Part shown: in pieces, positions 45,563 to 59,243 of the stretch
Position numbering within the stretch: position 1 is the first letter of the stretch
Layout: each line of letters starts with the position of its first letter
NCBI GenBank assembly: GCA_027574665.1
Contig: CM050662.1
Span: 3,006,501-3,070,500, forward strand
Direction of reading: 5' to 3'
DNA: 64,000 bases
Source: Rhynochetos jubatus
Lineage: Eukaryota; Chordata; Aves; Eurypygiformes; Rhynochetidae
Notes under the pieces: generated by a model
The model's database searches: none
Told to the model about the DNA's origin: nothing
The model's input: the letters and a program-made list of their open reading frames with translations, nothing else
Translations under genes and position numbers: made by a program

Positions 45563-48500
45563 GACTGTGGTTTCCTATCGAACTCTGCAGAGAAAACTCT
45601 GTTTTAAAGCATTACAAGGCTGCTCAGAAGCCTGGCTTTGCTCTGAGTGTGGGCTACAGCCCTATGATGCAATTTTAGAGTGGATTTGGGGGGCTGTGAC
45701 AGGCAGGAGCTGTTTTGATGCTGGGAACATGACTGGGATCACGAATGTGATCCTTTACCCTCTTCCTGAGGAGCTGAGCCAATCCTGGGACTGGAAGCTG
45801 AAGGTTTTGTCTCCTGGTCCCCCCCACCTCCCCTTTCACAGCCAGGAGACCACAAAGCTGGTTCCCTGTGCTGTGCACGGTGACTCTGAGCACTCCTGCT
45901 TGCAGGGTTCACCCTTTTGTCTATTAACAGCCCAAACCTTGGCAGATTCAGTATTTGAATTTCTTTCTAGATCATGTCAGCTGAATATTTCCTTCCCTTA
46001 GTTCATGCTGGGCCAATAATCCCTTTATCTGCATTTGTCATGGCCCAAGTCTGACCCATCTGGATCCTGCCAGGAAGGACAAAAGCTGGAGTGTCTTTTA
46101 TGGAGAAAGGGAAATATCCTTGCGATGGGACGCATTTCTCATTCTGGAAACCCCCCAGAGTATGAGGAGTTTCATCATCGCAGCATTATGTATAGAAACG
46201 CTATTTTAGGTAATTTAGCAGGTGCTCTGTGTGTTAGTTTAACTTTTCTCCCTCCATCTGCTTCCTGTGCAGCTGAGCGCATGCCATGGCTGGCTGCAGA
46301 GGTGCAGGGATCCGACAAAGGCGCAAAATAACCTTTCCAAAGAATTTATCAAAATATCCTTCCCAGTGTGTTTGGGGCACGGGTGGCAGCAGGGTGACCC
46401 AGGGGAGATGATTACTGCTCTCAGTCCTGTCTCATTCAGGAGGGCTGGAACGGTCCACAAGAGGGTCCATTTTTAGGGACTCCTTTTAGGGATGTCGTGG
46501 CCTTTTGTTCTGCCTCTGCCTGGCTGAGCAGCATCCCAGCAGCTCTGCTGGCTGGAAGTAATGGCTCACCGGTGCTTTGGGAGGCTGCAAATCTTCCCCT
46601 GCTTGCCTGCTAACATTTTCAAGCCCATCTCTGCAAAGTCATGATCTTAAAGCTGGGCCTTGTCATTGCATTACAGAAGCAGCAGGGAATGTGAGGAGCC
46701 CAGGGGAGCCTGGGGGAAGGGCCAGCAGCATCCCCTGTTAAGGAAGAGGGAAGGCAGGAAATTGTGGCAATAGATGGGGGAGGCAGGAGGGTGGTGGGCT
46801 GTGGGCTGTGTCTGTGGGAGGCTGGCATGGGCAGTAGGACAGAGGGATGCTCGTCCTGGGGCTGCAGCCCCAGCCATGGGGCTGTGTCCTCAGCCTTCCT
46901 TGAGCATGGTGGAGGCTCAGCACCAGCCGGGACGGATCCGTTCCCTCTTGCTTGTCACTTTGTTAGCCTGGAAATGTGCAGGCTGAGATTTTACTTCTGC
47001 CATCTGCCGCCAGCAGAGTGTGGGAGGCAGCAGGCAAGGTGGGGAAGGCTTGGAGGAAGCTGAGAGAAACATCAGTGCAGTGGGGTTTAGGCAGTGGGGA
47101 ACAGCCTGGGGGGACCAGAGGCTGCCTAGGAATGGGGCTGGAGGAATGGGCTTGAAGATATCCCCTGGCCCTGGGAGCTAGGGTGTGGGGGGGGGCAGAG
47201 TACTGCCCCAGACAGGCTGCTGGGGGAGGTGGTGGGAGAGTGGGAGCAGCAGCCAGAGCTGGGGTGCAAACAGAAGCGAAAGGGAAAGAGGCTAGGAGGA
47301 GAAACAAACCCCAGCCACAGCTTCTTCCCTGAAGCGGGGAAGCCTGGGGTTGTGGGGTGGGAGCGGTGCTGGCTGGGGGGCCGCTGTTGTAGGAAAGCCC
47401 CAAATGAGAGAGGAGGGAGGATGCTGAGGGTGTCCTGGGCAAATCCTACAGCCCTGCCAGGCACCCTCAGGGTGCTGGGGTCTCATCCATGGCGTGCTGA
47501 GCTGTCCTCTCCAGCCCCTGGGGCTCTGACAGCCTTGCTCTGGCCTCAATAAGCTTCCTCGGTTTGCTGTGGGGCTGCTATGGCTCGTGCTTCCAGCTGC
47601 AGAGCAAGAAAACAATTTTTCAGGAATCCACCAGGCAGTTCTGCAAATAAATGTTTGCAAGGCCTTCGGCTGCCATAGCAACGAGCTCCATAGCAACCCC
47701 GCAAGGAAATGAATAATTCCATGCTTGAAGTGGAAGTTCAAAAAGGATGTGGTGCCACAAAACATCTGGTCAGCAAAGCCCCCGGCTCTGCCCTGGGCTG
47801 CTTGGGTGGATGGCTTGTGGAAGCCCTTGATAATGGAGGGCTTCCTCGAAATGCAGCCCCCAGAAAGGCTCACAGGACAAGTCTTTCACTTTAGTATTTC
47901 CAGATTTCCAGGTAGCCAGGTTTAACGAAGGTGTTTGCAGGTCATGCGCTGGCTGGACCTGCCTCTGCTGGCACAGCCCCCTGTCCGTGCTCCGTGTCCC
48001 TGAGTCCCCCTAAAGTGCTGCGTCCCTGGGTTTGTCTCAAACGTGGGATTGCTTCCTTCCCTTCAGTCCTAGCTATGCTGGAAACGTTCCCAAAAATGAA
48101 AGCCAGCTCTTTCCTGAGCTTTGAAGTGTGGAGTAGAATTGAACAGAGGAAAAAAAAAAATCTATCCAATGGGGGATGGGTTTTTAGAAAAAAAATCTAT
48201 TGAGCCGACAGCATTTGTATTAAACCCAGCAAGTCCTTGGAGTTATTTCCATAGGAACCAGCCTGCCTGTTCCCTCAGCAGTGCACAAGGCTGTGGCTGA
48301 GTGGGGAGCAGTGCTGCACGGGGAGGTCTGAAGGTCTGCCTGCCCGGGCAGGGGGACCAGGGCAGGGCAGGCTGCTCGCGGGGGAATCGATGATTCACAG
48401 CTCTGATTCACAGCTCTGTCCTATGGCTGTGGAAGACAGCCAGGTCTGGTCATCAGCTGTGTGCCTTTTTCCAATGCGAGAAGTTATTTTTGGGCATTTT

Positions 48501-48779
48501 TAGATTACAGCACTTGTGGTTTTTTCTGTGCCTCTGAATTCTGGATGATTACACTGCAAATAATTGAGGCACTTGAATTTCCTGCTTGGAGAAGTGAGCT
48601 CAATACAATTCTTTTGCAACTCTCAGGCATTTCAAAAATAGCTTTTCTGTGTGTTGTCATGGGGAACAGGCACACAGCTTTGGGGCTGTTTGTGAAAAAC
48701 TTGGGAACACTGGGTGCAGTAAATTTCAGAAAAGGACCTGGGGTGGCATCAGGTTGAACATGAGGCACCAGTACACCCT

Positions 48780-49352
48780 TGCTGTGACGGACGGAGATCC
48801 AATGTATGGTGGGTTTTACTGTTAAAATTGTAGTCAGCAGGTCAAAAGAAGAGATGGTTGCCCTCAATTCAGCACTTGTGGGACCATACCTGGAGCACAC
48901 TGTGCCCTGTTTTTGGGCTCCCCACTGCAGCAAAGACATGGCCATATGGGAGCCACCAAAATGATCAGAGATCTGGAGCCTGTGACAGGGGAGGAGAGAC
49001 TGAGAACTCCTTCAGTTTGGTAGGAGAAGGGACTCATTGGTGTCTTCAGAGGTGCACAGTGGAAGGATGAGGGTCAATGGGCACATGTTGCAATGAGGCA
49101 AATTTGGAGTAGGTGTTAGGAAACATTTTTCACCCAAGGGTGGTCAAACACAGGAACAGCAGGCCAGAGAGATGGACAAACCTCATACTAAAAATGTGGC
49201 TGCTCAGAGCCTTGAGCATCTAATATAACATTGGATCCAGCTGAAAGCTTGGCCCTGTTTTGAGTGGGGTGTTGGACCTGAGACCGTCCCACCTTTGTTA
49301 GGTTGGGTGGTTCATATCCCTCTCCATCTGAATCAGTCTGTGGTTTTGTGAT
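48780..49352 (+). mobile_element. Old CR1 LINE fragment, sense
   Basis: The diverged CR1 landmarks are GTGGGACCATACCTGGAG, GGGCTCCCCACTGCAGCAAAG and GTGTTAGGAAACATTTTTCA, ending in CAGTCTGTGGTTTTGTGAT. It is much more decayed than the other copies, so it is probably the oldest CR1 insertion in the intron. Confidence 0.7.
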
Positions 49353-50902
49353 CCCACAGAGCATTAAGGGGATGTAGACCTTTGAGTGTCCCCCTGGCAT
49401 GGGGGCATAACCGTAATGCAGGGGCCAATGAGGTCCACCATGTGAGTTCACATGTGTTCACTCCCTCTCTAAGACCAGAAGAAAGGAAAAGGGTCTGAAA
49501 CACTGCCTGGCCTGTCTCCCCATGTTCCAGGGATAAGCCTCTCCCTGCTCACTGGTGATGCAAGGTCACACTTCCCTGGGAGCACACACCTCTAAAACAT
49601 GAGATCCAAACAACCCAAACAAGATCCACATGTAGAAGGAGATACAGCCGCTCCTCTCATGTTGTGCACTGGACTGTTGGATTGTGTTACTCAACCCCCT
49701 CCCAGGCTGCAGGCACCAACTGTGGCCCTTCTTCCCCACCTTTCCAACCCAGCCCTGGGCAAGCCTGGTGCTCAGTGGTGGCCAGCTCTCCCCTCTGTGC
49801 CTGCATGCAGCCACAGAGCCAAGGATCATTGGGGTGGAGATTGAGGACCAGCTGGTTAAGGAGCTCGGTGAGGCTGGGGGGGGCCTGGTGCTACCTCCCA
49901 GGAGAATGCCATGACTGTAGGGTAAGCCTTTCCTTCCATGTGTTCCTGCTGTCCTAGGGCATGGAGGCACAGCTTTGACAGGAGGCAGGAGGAGCGTCTC
50001 TCCAGTGCAGCCTGTTGCCTGAAGGAGAGAAGGGAGGGGAGGAAAGAGTCTTTTGGGAGGTGGAAAATATGATGCTGGCACTGTCAAAGAGGGAGTTGAA
50101 CCTGAGTCTCCGATTTCAAAACAGAGTTCAAACCACTGGCATATTACAATTATAAAAAAAAAAGAAAGGATTTGGCACTTCCTTGTGCTTTCTCTTTCCC
50201 CATCCCCAGATCCCATCAGTGTGCTGGAGCAGCCCCCAGAGCCAGGAGCAGCGGCTGGGAGGCACTGAGGTGTTTCTGGGCATCTTTCCTGCAGCTCCGA
50301 AAAATCTGGGATCCTCAGCTGCCAGCTGGTGGGGCAGCTGGTGGGGCAGGAGCTGCTGATGTTAACTGGTGGCTGGGGTTGTGGTTTGCAGTGGGGTTTA
50401 GGTTACTAAGTCCTTTATTGGATCTAGCCCAGGGCTCTATTCCCAGCCCTGCTTGTGACATTAACAGGTCACTGCAGCCCCAGGGCTGTCCCTGCCATCT
50501 CCTCTCTGCCTGGACTGCCTGCATGCTGCTCGCTGACACAGCACTGAGCGCAGGGCAGCAGTACCCACGTCTGCGAGTCTTAGCACAACCATCATGCAAG
50601 CACTGAAATCAATTTGCGAGGTGGGTAAGCCTCGCTTCTGGCCTTCCTGAAACCGTGCCACCACCCACGTCGCAGAGGAGCGACATAAATTGTTTGTGTG
50701 ATGCCCTGGGTTGCAGCAGATGGCAGGTGTTTCAGAAGCAGTGCTGTTGGCAGTGTTGTGCCAGGGCAGCCTCTGCTGCATTAGTGATATTTTGCATCCT
50801 CCACAGATAAATTGGTGTGAGAGCAGTGCTGTGCGCCTGGCTGGCCGTGGAGCAGGCAGGTGGTACAGAAGGGGAAGGTATGGATAGTTGTGTGGTCCTG
50901 GC

Positions 50903-51045
50903 ATAGAATCATAGAGTCATAGAAGGGTTTGGGTTGGAAGGGACCTTAAAGACCATCTAGTTCCAACCCCCAGCCATGGGCAGAGACACCCTCCACTAGA
51001 CCAGGTTGCTCCAAGCCTCATCCAGCCTGGCCTTGAAAAAGACAG
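50903..51045 (-). mobile_element. Short CR1 3' end, antisense
   Basis: About 140 bp begin with ATAGAATCATAGAGTCATAG and GGTTTGGGTTGGAAGGGACC, the 3' end of a CR1 in reverse. The copy stops after CATCCAGCCTGGCCTTGAA. It closely matches the start of the CR1 at 53512, so both belong to the same, younger subfamily. Confidence 0.9.
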
Positions 51046-52950
51046 CATGGGGCCATGTGTCTTTTGGGCAAGATACTGAAGACCAGGTTTTCAGCAGAGT
51101 ACCTGGGAGTGTCCATATATGCATCCTTACACTCAGATCTTGTGTTTCAAAGGCAGTTTGCCTATATATACCCTTCACTGGGTCCATACCAGTTGTGTGA
51201 CCGGGCCTGATCAGAGCTCACAAGTGCTTTTACCCACCCCATGCATCTGCAGTTTTATATCCTGTGTGCAGGACATTTGCACAGAGGCTGGAGAAAGCTC
51301 TTGTGAACTCAGGGCTTCCCTCCTTGCAGTGCTGTGATGCAGCTGGGGCAGTGACCTAGACACGGGAGCTGCCCATGCCATAAGGTCACCATGGCACATA
51401 CAACTTTCAAGGACGGGCCTGCGGGCCCATCCCATTTCTGAAATGGCCATATTGAGCCTGCCCTGCATGTGAGGGCTGCAGCGGGTGCAACCATAGGGGA
51501 CACTCAGGCAGCGAGGTGCTCAGCATGGTGGTGAAGAGCCCATTTGTCACCCAGCACGCGGCATTGAGTTGGCACCGGCAGTGCCTGTGCTGGCATTTGC
51601 AGCACGCAGGGTGCCGAGCGCTCAAGCATGGAGCTGCTGCCAAGACACCCCAGAGATGGGGGAGATCTTGTCTGCTTGAGCATGTCTGAGCAGGGCTTTG
51701 GTGTCTGCCAGCTCCCGAGTGCAAGGGCTGGGACCAGTGTGGTGGAGGAGGAGGCCACCTCCATGCCTTGCAGCCTGGTGTTTTGAATGCTTGCCTGAGA
51801 AATAAGCTCAGCTCTCTCCAAGGGGAAGGACTTTCAAATCCCCCATTTCTTTTCTGGAGAGCTCCCAGCCACAAGAGTAGGGCAGCCCTTGCCCCATGCA
51901 GGCCAGCACACTGCCACGGGGCAGAGCCTGGCATCCCAGTGGGGAGGGGAGACTGGCAGTCTGAGTGATATGGTCACTTAGGCTCAGAGCAAAGAAGGAC
52001 CCAGGAAGCTGGTGAGATGTTTGTCTCTGCTGGCAACAGTAAGGCTCCAAGGGGGCTCTGGGAACACAACCTGGACCTTTCCGGAGGGGAAGTGCCACCA
52101 CCAGTGAGCGGTGGCCAAGCACAGCTGGCACCTGGCAAATGTGAATGCGGGGCTTGTGAGACTGTGCACAGACTGCTGATTGTAACACAGACCCTGTTTA
52201 ATCAAAGCCTGGTAGCATTCCCAGAGGTTTCCCAGGCGGATCTGCAGTGCTCAGCCCCCCCATCAGCCAGTCCCAGGGTACCAAGGTGGGCACCCACCTC
52301 CCTTCTTTCTGTTCTCCGTTGCTCCAGCCTCCCCAGGACTGTTTGCTGCTGGCACTGCAGAGGTGGCAGCTGCTCTTGGACTCCCATCAGAGCAGGTTTC
52401 ATGGTGCTGGGTGGCTGGGTCCATGTTGATCCTGAATTCCATCATGCCGTGGGGTTTTCTCACCCTCGGTCTCATGAGTGAAGCTGCAGACCAGAGTTGT
52501 AGCCTGAAATAGTTTGAAAGGGGAAACCCCTCACATGGCCTGCAAAAGCAACAGAGGACCTGGTTGCACAAGAGTGCATGCAGCTCTTGGGCGTTAGGGA
52601 CAGCACTTTTTGTGGTACTATAGTGGTGGGAAGGCAGCTACAGGGATTTAGAAGTGATGAGGTGATGGCTGTCTCTGAAGTCAGCAGGAGTTAGGTAGGT
52701 GTTGCTGGAACCACCACTGAGCTCCCCAAGTGCTTTTGGTATTGGTAGTTATTATTCAAGAGCCTGGAGAGGGATGGGGACTTCTGAAAGGCTCTTGACT
52801 CTTGAGTGCTGTTTAATAGAAGGGTTTAAAGCCTGCAAAGTCCTCTCCCCCAGCAGACAAGCCTGCAACCTTGGCTTCTCATGCTCTCTGACATGCCTGC
52901 TCCTCCTTACCAAGCTGCAGTAACTTGCTTTTTCTTTTCTTTTCCTCTAG

Positions 52951-53039
52951 CTCCCAAAATGGAGAGGAAGGTGGAGCCTGGCCCAACAACCAGTTTGACA
53001 CAGAGATGCTTCAAGCTATGATCCTGGCTTCAGCAAACG
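52951..53039 (+). CDS. PCDHG: PCDHG constant exon 2
   Basis: This 89-bp exon continues the split codon of exon 1. It encodes [20 protein letters not shown], then QAMILASAN, plus the first base of a split glutamate codon completed by exon 3. The acceptor is a long pyrimidine tract ending TTTTCCTCTAG|. The donor, placed by homology and phase, is ACG|GTTGGT, which keeps GT but departs from the consensus at +3 and +4. If intron 2 is retained, the frame stays open for about 74 residues to a stop at 53263. No function is known for that extension. Confidence 0.95.
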
Positions 53040-56000
53040 GTTGGTCTCCATTGCACGTGGGAAAACCACAGTACCTGCTCTTGCGCAGACATCTCAGATG
53101 TGTGCTGTTAGATAAGATGCTGGTGGGACTTACGTATCTGGGTTATCTGGGGTGGCTTCAAAAGGCCTTCTTCAGCAGTTGCTGGTGGAAAAGCACTCCT
53201 GTCTGTGTTACTCTGCAGAGGAGAAGGGTTGGGAAGGATTCAGACAGAAGAGATACCAGATAGCCATCAGCATCAGGCATGCTGTAGGCAGGGGTACCTC
53301 TTCCACCCAAACTATATTATCTGTGTACTGGACAGATCATTCTCTGGCTTGTCACCGAGTTGTGTTACATGAAAGAGCCAGTCTTGAGCTGTATTGTAAG
53401 CTACTTTGTTATAGAAGGTCACAGTAAATGAAACATCTTTTGTGTTGCAACTTGCCTTAAGGCAAGGAGGTAGGAAGGCTGGAAGATTCGCTGGGCCAGG
53501 AATACAGGAGAATCATAGAATCATAGAATGGTTTGGGTTGGAAGGGACCTTAAAGATCATGTAGTTCCAACCCCCCTGCCATGGGCAGGGACACCCTCCA
53601 CTAGACCAGGTTGCTCAAAGCCTCATCCAGCCTGGCCTTGAAGACAGCCAGGGCTGGGGCATTCACACCTTCTTTGGGCAAACTGTTCCAGTGCTTCACC
53701 ACCCTCTCCGTGAAGAATTTCTTCCTGATACCTAATCTAAATCTCCCTGCTCTCAGTTTAAACCCATTACTCCTTGTCCTGTCATTACAGACCCTTGTAA
53801 AAAGCCATCCCCACAGCTTCCGTGTAGGCCCCCTTCAGGTACTGGAAGGTGCTATAAGGTCTCCCCGAAGCCTTCTCTTCTCCAGACTGAACAAGGCCAA
53901 TTCTCTCAGCCTTTCTTAATAGCAGAGGGGCTCCAGCCCTCTGAGCATCTTCGTGGCCTCCTCTGGACTCACTCCAACCGGTCGATATCCTTCTTGTGTT
54001 GAGGGCTCCACAGCGGGACGCAGTACTCCCGGTGGGGTGTCACGAGAGCAGACTAGAGGAAGAGTAGAGAGAGAATAGAGTAGAATCCCATCCCTCGACC
54101 TGCTGGCCACACTTCTCCTGATCCAGCCCAGGATACAGTTGGCTTTCTGGGCTGCCAGCGCACACGGCCGGCTCATGTTCAGCTTTTCATCCACCAGTAC
54201 CCGCAGGTCCTTCTCCTCAGGGCTGCTCTCGATCCATGCTCCACCCAGCCTGTACTTGTGCTTGGGATTGCCCCGACCCGGGTGCAGGACCTTGCACTTG
54301 GCCTTGTTGAACTCTGTGAGGTTGGCAGTGGCCCACCTCTCCAGCCTGTCAAGGTCCCTCTAATGTAAACGTCTGACTTAATATCCTCAAAAAGCCTTGT
54401 GCCCAGAGACACCGGCATGTGCTCCCTGTTCATGCTGGGTCCCTCCACAGAGTCATTGGGCTTGCCAAGGTTTGCCGTTGGAATCTGTACAGTTGTAATC
54501 ACTAGGGTTTGTTTTGGGGTCATTTCAGGTTGGTTTGTCCTGGTGTATGGCTGTGCCGCGTGGAAATGGTGGGCGGGGAGGCATATTCCTGTGCATCCAT
54601 GGTCTCCATGGCTTTATATAAAAGAAGCGCAGTTATCACTCTGTGCAGCACTCTGGATAAAGAGGCTGGTTTTCATACAGCCTTTATTTATAAATACCTC
54701 CAAGCCTTTTCCCCCTTGATTTAAAAATAGAAGTAACAGCACAGCCATGAAACCCTGTGCAAAATGCTTAGGATATTTCCTTTGAGGGGTTGGGAGAGAA
54801 GGAATTTGGGGGAGGAGGGATGGCTTTGGTGTTGCTTTCTTGGAAGGCTGAACTTTGCTGCTCTGCAGACATGGCTGCTGTGGCTGGGAAGGGGACGAAG
54901 GTCTTGGACAAGGGAGTTGTTTACACTCAGGGGAAAGAAACAATGCAAAAATGTGTCTCTGCCCTGAAAAACGACCATGGAGAAATGGCCTCCGGGGTTG
55001 CATATGGTTATCATCACCTGGTGCCTCCAGATCCGGTTTCCTTGCTCGCAAATAAAGCTGTTTCTCTGACTGCTGCTCTAGCAGTCCCCGGGATCAGAGG
55101 GCTGAGCTGAGCGGGTCCCTTCCAGGTTAAGCACCGACTTCCACATAGCCCTGGGCCCTGTTGCAGCAAATCTCCCCCAATCCACAAGTTTCAAACAGTC
55201 CTAACCTCTCCCACGGTTTCAGTCTGTCCAGGAGGTTAACTTAAATCAGATCCATCAGCTAGATAAGGGCTTTCCCTGCTGCAGCCTCAGGGAGAGGATG
55301 GCTCTGTGCACTCCATTCTTCTCATACCCATTCGGGCCTCTTGCTGCGCTGGCTGGCTGGATGCATGCATGGATAGGGACACAGCACAAGCTTTTTCCAC
55401 CAGCACAGTGTTTTCATGTCTCCCCTGCTCTCAGTTTCCCCCTTTCCTGCTCTCACTCATTAAGCTAATAGTGTTGATTGGAGCATGCTTTAATTAGGGG
55501 CAGTGCTAATTACCCATTAAGCTTTGTGCTGCCAATCCTTGGGTAATGTTTCCTGCCATTTAAATAATACTTATGGCTTACTGTCACCTGCTGAGCCCTG
55601 TTTCAGCTCCAAGGTGGCAGTGGGACACAGTGACACTGGTGATGGCACTGCATGCCTTTTGCTCACCGGCTTCTCCGAGCGTGAGCTGCTCCTGCACAGA
55701 GCAGTTGATGCTACACCAAGCAGGCAGAAACTCCACTGATGCTCCATGAGCTAGGGATGCTCCCCAGAAGGGGTTGGTGATGCCCTGCCTGCATCCTTAC
55801 CCTGTGTGTGGGGGTCATCCTTTGCTTCAGCAAGAGGCAGAGCTGCTATGCCAAGCCTCTCTGCTGATCCAGTTGCTCTGATGACTAAATCGCTTGCCCA
55901 GTGGTTAACTCACCCTCCCAAGGCAGAGTGCCTGGGGAGCTGGTTTCCCCCACAGGGCTGCCACCCTGCTGTAGGGCTTCTGTCTCCCTTCCTGGACTCC

Positions 56001-58651
56001 CTTTCCCTGGATCTTCCTCCCTTGGAGCTGGGAACAACATGAAAAGCCACTGTTTTGAGCCCTCTAAAGGGGCAGGGGCAGCTGCAAAGACAGACCAAGG
56101 ACCACAGATGCTCCAGGACACCAGACACTAAAGGGCAGACATCCTGCCCTTAAAATACTCTGGCTTCCAGTGAGAATTTATAGGCGTGCCTTGAGATGTT
56201 GGGAGAGCAGACAGAAAGGCAGCCCTAGGAGGTCCTTCTCACTAGCTCCACTGCCTGCAGGCAGAGGCAGATGGGCTAAATTGGGTTCTCCTGAAAGCCC
56301 CACCAGCAGCTGCAGCAGCCCGTGCTCGGGCGGCTGCCCCTGTCCGGCTTCGCCTCCCCTCTGCCCACGAGGGTGACGGAGTTATTTTTGCCCAAGCGGG
56401 TTATTTTTGCCCAAACCTAAATTCTGGTTTTCCTCCTCAGGACTGTTTGGGATAATGGCTGGCTGCTGGTAACGGCTGAGGCTGACCTTTCCAGCAACAA
56501 GAGCTGAAGTGCCCTGCTTGGCAAGCATGGCTCAGTTTATAAACCTCTATTGTCCCTGTTCTCTCTTCTTTTCAATCTTAATGACAATGTTACCTAGAAA
56601 CAGCCCTTTGCTCTTACCCTGGACCAACTGGCAGGCCTGGGAACTTCACGGGCGGCTTTTTCCCCCCGTGAAAACTGTGCTGTGACTGCAAACTAGTTCA
56701 TGGCGACCGGTTGTCCTGGATGCTGCTGGCAGCCCCCAGCCTATTCACTGCCCTGGTGCAGCTGGGATGGTCCAGAGGGGAAGCAGGGCAACAGTACTCA
56801 GTGAGGATGACACAGGAGAAGGTGCCCAAGCCCCCAGTAGGTCTGTATCCAGCTGGGGAAGCTCAGAAAAAAAAAAAAAATTCCCCCCTGATGTCAGAGG
56901 CCAGTCCCTGGCTGCAGCCTGGCCTGATGGCAAATCTCCAGCCATCCCATCCCCAGTCCTGACACCCTGTGCCAGGGTGTGGGGTTGGGTTGGTTGTTAA
57001 TGAAACAAGCTGCTGAGGAAGCAAATGAGGATTAGCCATAAAGATAAGTCACTGTATCTGCACATCTCCTCCAGCCCAAGGTCCTCAAAGCCCCACCAGC
57101 TCTGGGACCCATTTAATGGGGACTGTAGAAAAATTCTCCTGCTGCTGGAAGCTTCTGCAGCAGAAAGCAAACCGGCACTTCCCCACAGTGGTCGGCTGTG
57201 TTTGTACACCCTCCTTCCTGCCCGTCCCCCGGCCTCAGAGCACAATATCCTGCCTGTTTTCGGACTCACTCTGTGTTTTCCTCTGCCTGCTCCAGCAGAG
57301 CAGCTGTAACTTTTCCAACTGCAGTTGCTTAATGCTTCTGACCTCTGCGAGGGGATTCGTACACAGCAGTATCACAGGGCTGGTGGGATGTGGCCCAGGT
57401 TTTTGTCTAGCTTTCTGGCTGGCTTAGCCACCTCCATCTGCTTGGGGGAAAGCAAAGGCAACACAGGCATGCACTGATCTGATCTGAAGTGAGGGAAAAC
57501 ACGAGGGGACCAGCCCACGCTCTCTGCTTACTGTTTTTCCATATTTCTGCAGACTCCTCTGCCTGTGAAAGGAGGGAGCAGCAGCCCCGGACTCTGCCTG
57601 GGGTGCTTCAGGTGCCTTTGCTGGGTCTCTCCAGCCTCCCAGGAAAGCGTGTCCATAGCCACATAAAGCAGTTCAAGGCTGAGATCGGATCCTTAGGGTT
57701 CAATGCAGAGGCAGGGTTTTAGCAAAGCACTGCAGAGCGGGGCTGAGCTGTGCATGGGCCATCATGCTGGAGCAGCTTGTGCAGCGGCTCATAGCAACAC
57801 CATCGCTTTGGCCTGCCATTCCCCCCATGCTCCTTTCTCCCCCTGCTTCCCTGCCTCCCCATCTGGTCTTCACCTTCCAGCAGTGCCTCAGCATCCCGGG
57901 GCGGGGGGGGAGGGGGGGGCTGGTGGGGTGGTCTGCAGCCTTCCCCACCCCTGCGCTTGCTCTCTCTGTTCTGGGGCTTTGCAACGTGACAGGAATGAAT
58001 TTGCCTTCCCCTCCCCCCGCTCCCAGATCTGGACCATCAGACATGCTTCAGCATTGATTTCCTTCATGCTTGGCTTCCTAGAGCCGTTTTGCAGTACAGC
58101 ACAGAGGGATTTTCTTTCTCCTCTCATGTGCTCTGCTCCCTGAATAAACCTGGCTGGAGAAATATGGGGTCAGTGTTGTAAATGCAGTGGAAAAAAATAA
58201 TACTGGATTCCCCTCAGTGCATTACTAATGGTTGTGGCCATACAATATGTTTGTAATGGGATGCTTTCAGAGGGGGTTTGTGTTTTTCTGTGGAGGCAGC
58301 AGCCGGGGAGGGGGACAGAGCAGGCAGCTTGGGCAGGCAGGGAGGGACAGGCTTCTGAGGGCAGAGGAAAGGTTGCCCTGTCCCAGCCAGCCTCCAGCCC
58401 TATATCCCAAACCCTCGGTCATTATGTGAGATGGAAACAAGGGATTTTGGTGCCGGCTGTGCTGTGCTCCTCAGCATGCACGTTGCAGCCACCCCGTAGA
58501 GCACTGAAGGATAGCGAGGGGTTGTGGCATCAAGGTCTGGGTTTGACACCCAGTGAGAGCCTTCTGGGGCTGCTGAGGCTTGGGGTGGGCTCTGGCCAGC
58601 ACTAACAACCTGCCCTTCTTTTTTACCACCCTCCCCTGGAATTCCCCACAG
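53040..58651 (+). other. PCDHG: Constant intron 2, 5.6 kb
   Basis: It contains one antisense CR1 (53512-54362), an A14 run near 56867 and a G-rich run near 57901-57919. No exon-like cadherin or other recognisable gene sequence was found. The acceptor at its end is ATTCCCCACAG|. Confidence 0.75.
53512..54362 (-). mobile_element. CR1 LINE 3' fragment, antisense, about 850 bp
   Basis: It starts with AATCATAGAATCATAGAATG and GGTTTGGGTTGGAAGGGACC, the intact CR1 3' end in reverse. It runs through ATTTCTTCCTGATACCTAAT and ends at CTCCAGCCTGTCAAGGTCCC. Low divergence at the 3' end suggests a relatively young copy. It carries only broken remnants of coding sequence. Confidence 0.9.
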
Positions 58652-58878
58652 AAGCTGCTGATGGCAACTCAACCCTGGGTGGCGGGACAGGCACCATGGG
58701 CCTGAGTGCCCGCTATGGCCCCCAGTTCACCCTGCAGCATGTCCCCGATTACCGGCAGAACGTCTACATCCCGGGCAGCACCGCCACCCTCACCAACGCC
58801 GCTGGCAAGCGTGACGCCAAGAACGCTGGCTCCGCGGGAGGCAACAAGAAGAAATCTGGGAAGAAGGAGAAGAAGTAG
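58652..58878 (+). CDS. PCDHG: PCDHG constant exon 3 (C-terminus)
   Basis: This exon encodes the last part of the shared tail: [20 protein letters not shown], then [40 protein letters not shown] and a lysine-rich end ([11 protein letters not shown]) before TAG at 58876-58878. With exons 1 and 2 it makes a tail of 124 residues, the usual length in vertebrates. It is entered in phase 1 through CCCCACAG|. The basic C-terminus is a known feature of gamma protocadherins and a phospholipid/kinase-regulated site in mammals; the latter is family knowledge. Confidence 0.97.
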
Positions 58879-59243
58879 AGAAGAAGAAGGAGACCTTAGA
58901 GCTACAGGGCAGCCAGCTCCACCACTTCCCACAGACCACAGCCCAGGCCGGAGGACGAATGTGAATTTTTTTTGTGATGCAAAAAGTAGGAAACGCTGCG
59001 AATGTATCTCATCATCATCAGAGCTAAGAGCAGGGGCTCGCTGCTGTTAGGTCTCATGATGAAAACCAATCCGGAAGCTAAACCGAACACAAACAAGTGC
59101 CCTGTGAATATTTGCTAATGTTTTATACGATCCCTCGGGTATTAGAATATGCAAGGACGGAAGGTCTTCTGCCACGTCTTTGAATCTGATTTGCTCTCAG
59201 ATAGTCCGAGAAGGGCATGAGGCTTGTGCTCGGCTTTGCCCAG

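Larger units (their letters stand above)
37513..52950 (+). other. PCDHG: Constant intron 1, 15.4 kb
   Basis: The intron carries five CR1 fragments (listed separately) and simple repeats: A14 near 40478, a 19-bp tandem repeat at 38109 and a 13-bp duplication near 48394. The rest is unique sequence in which I recognise no gene. Many short open frames exist but none carries a known motif or shows splice-consistent structure. Regulatory elements are possible but cannot be identified by eye. Confidence 0.75.
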
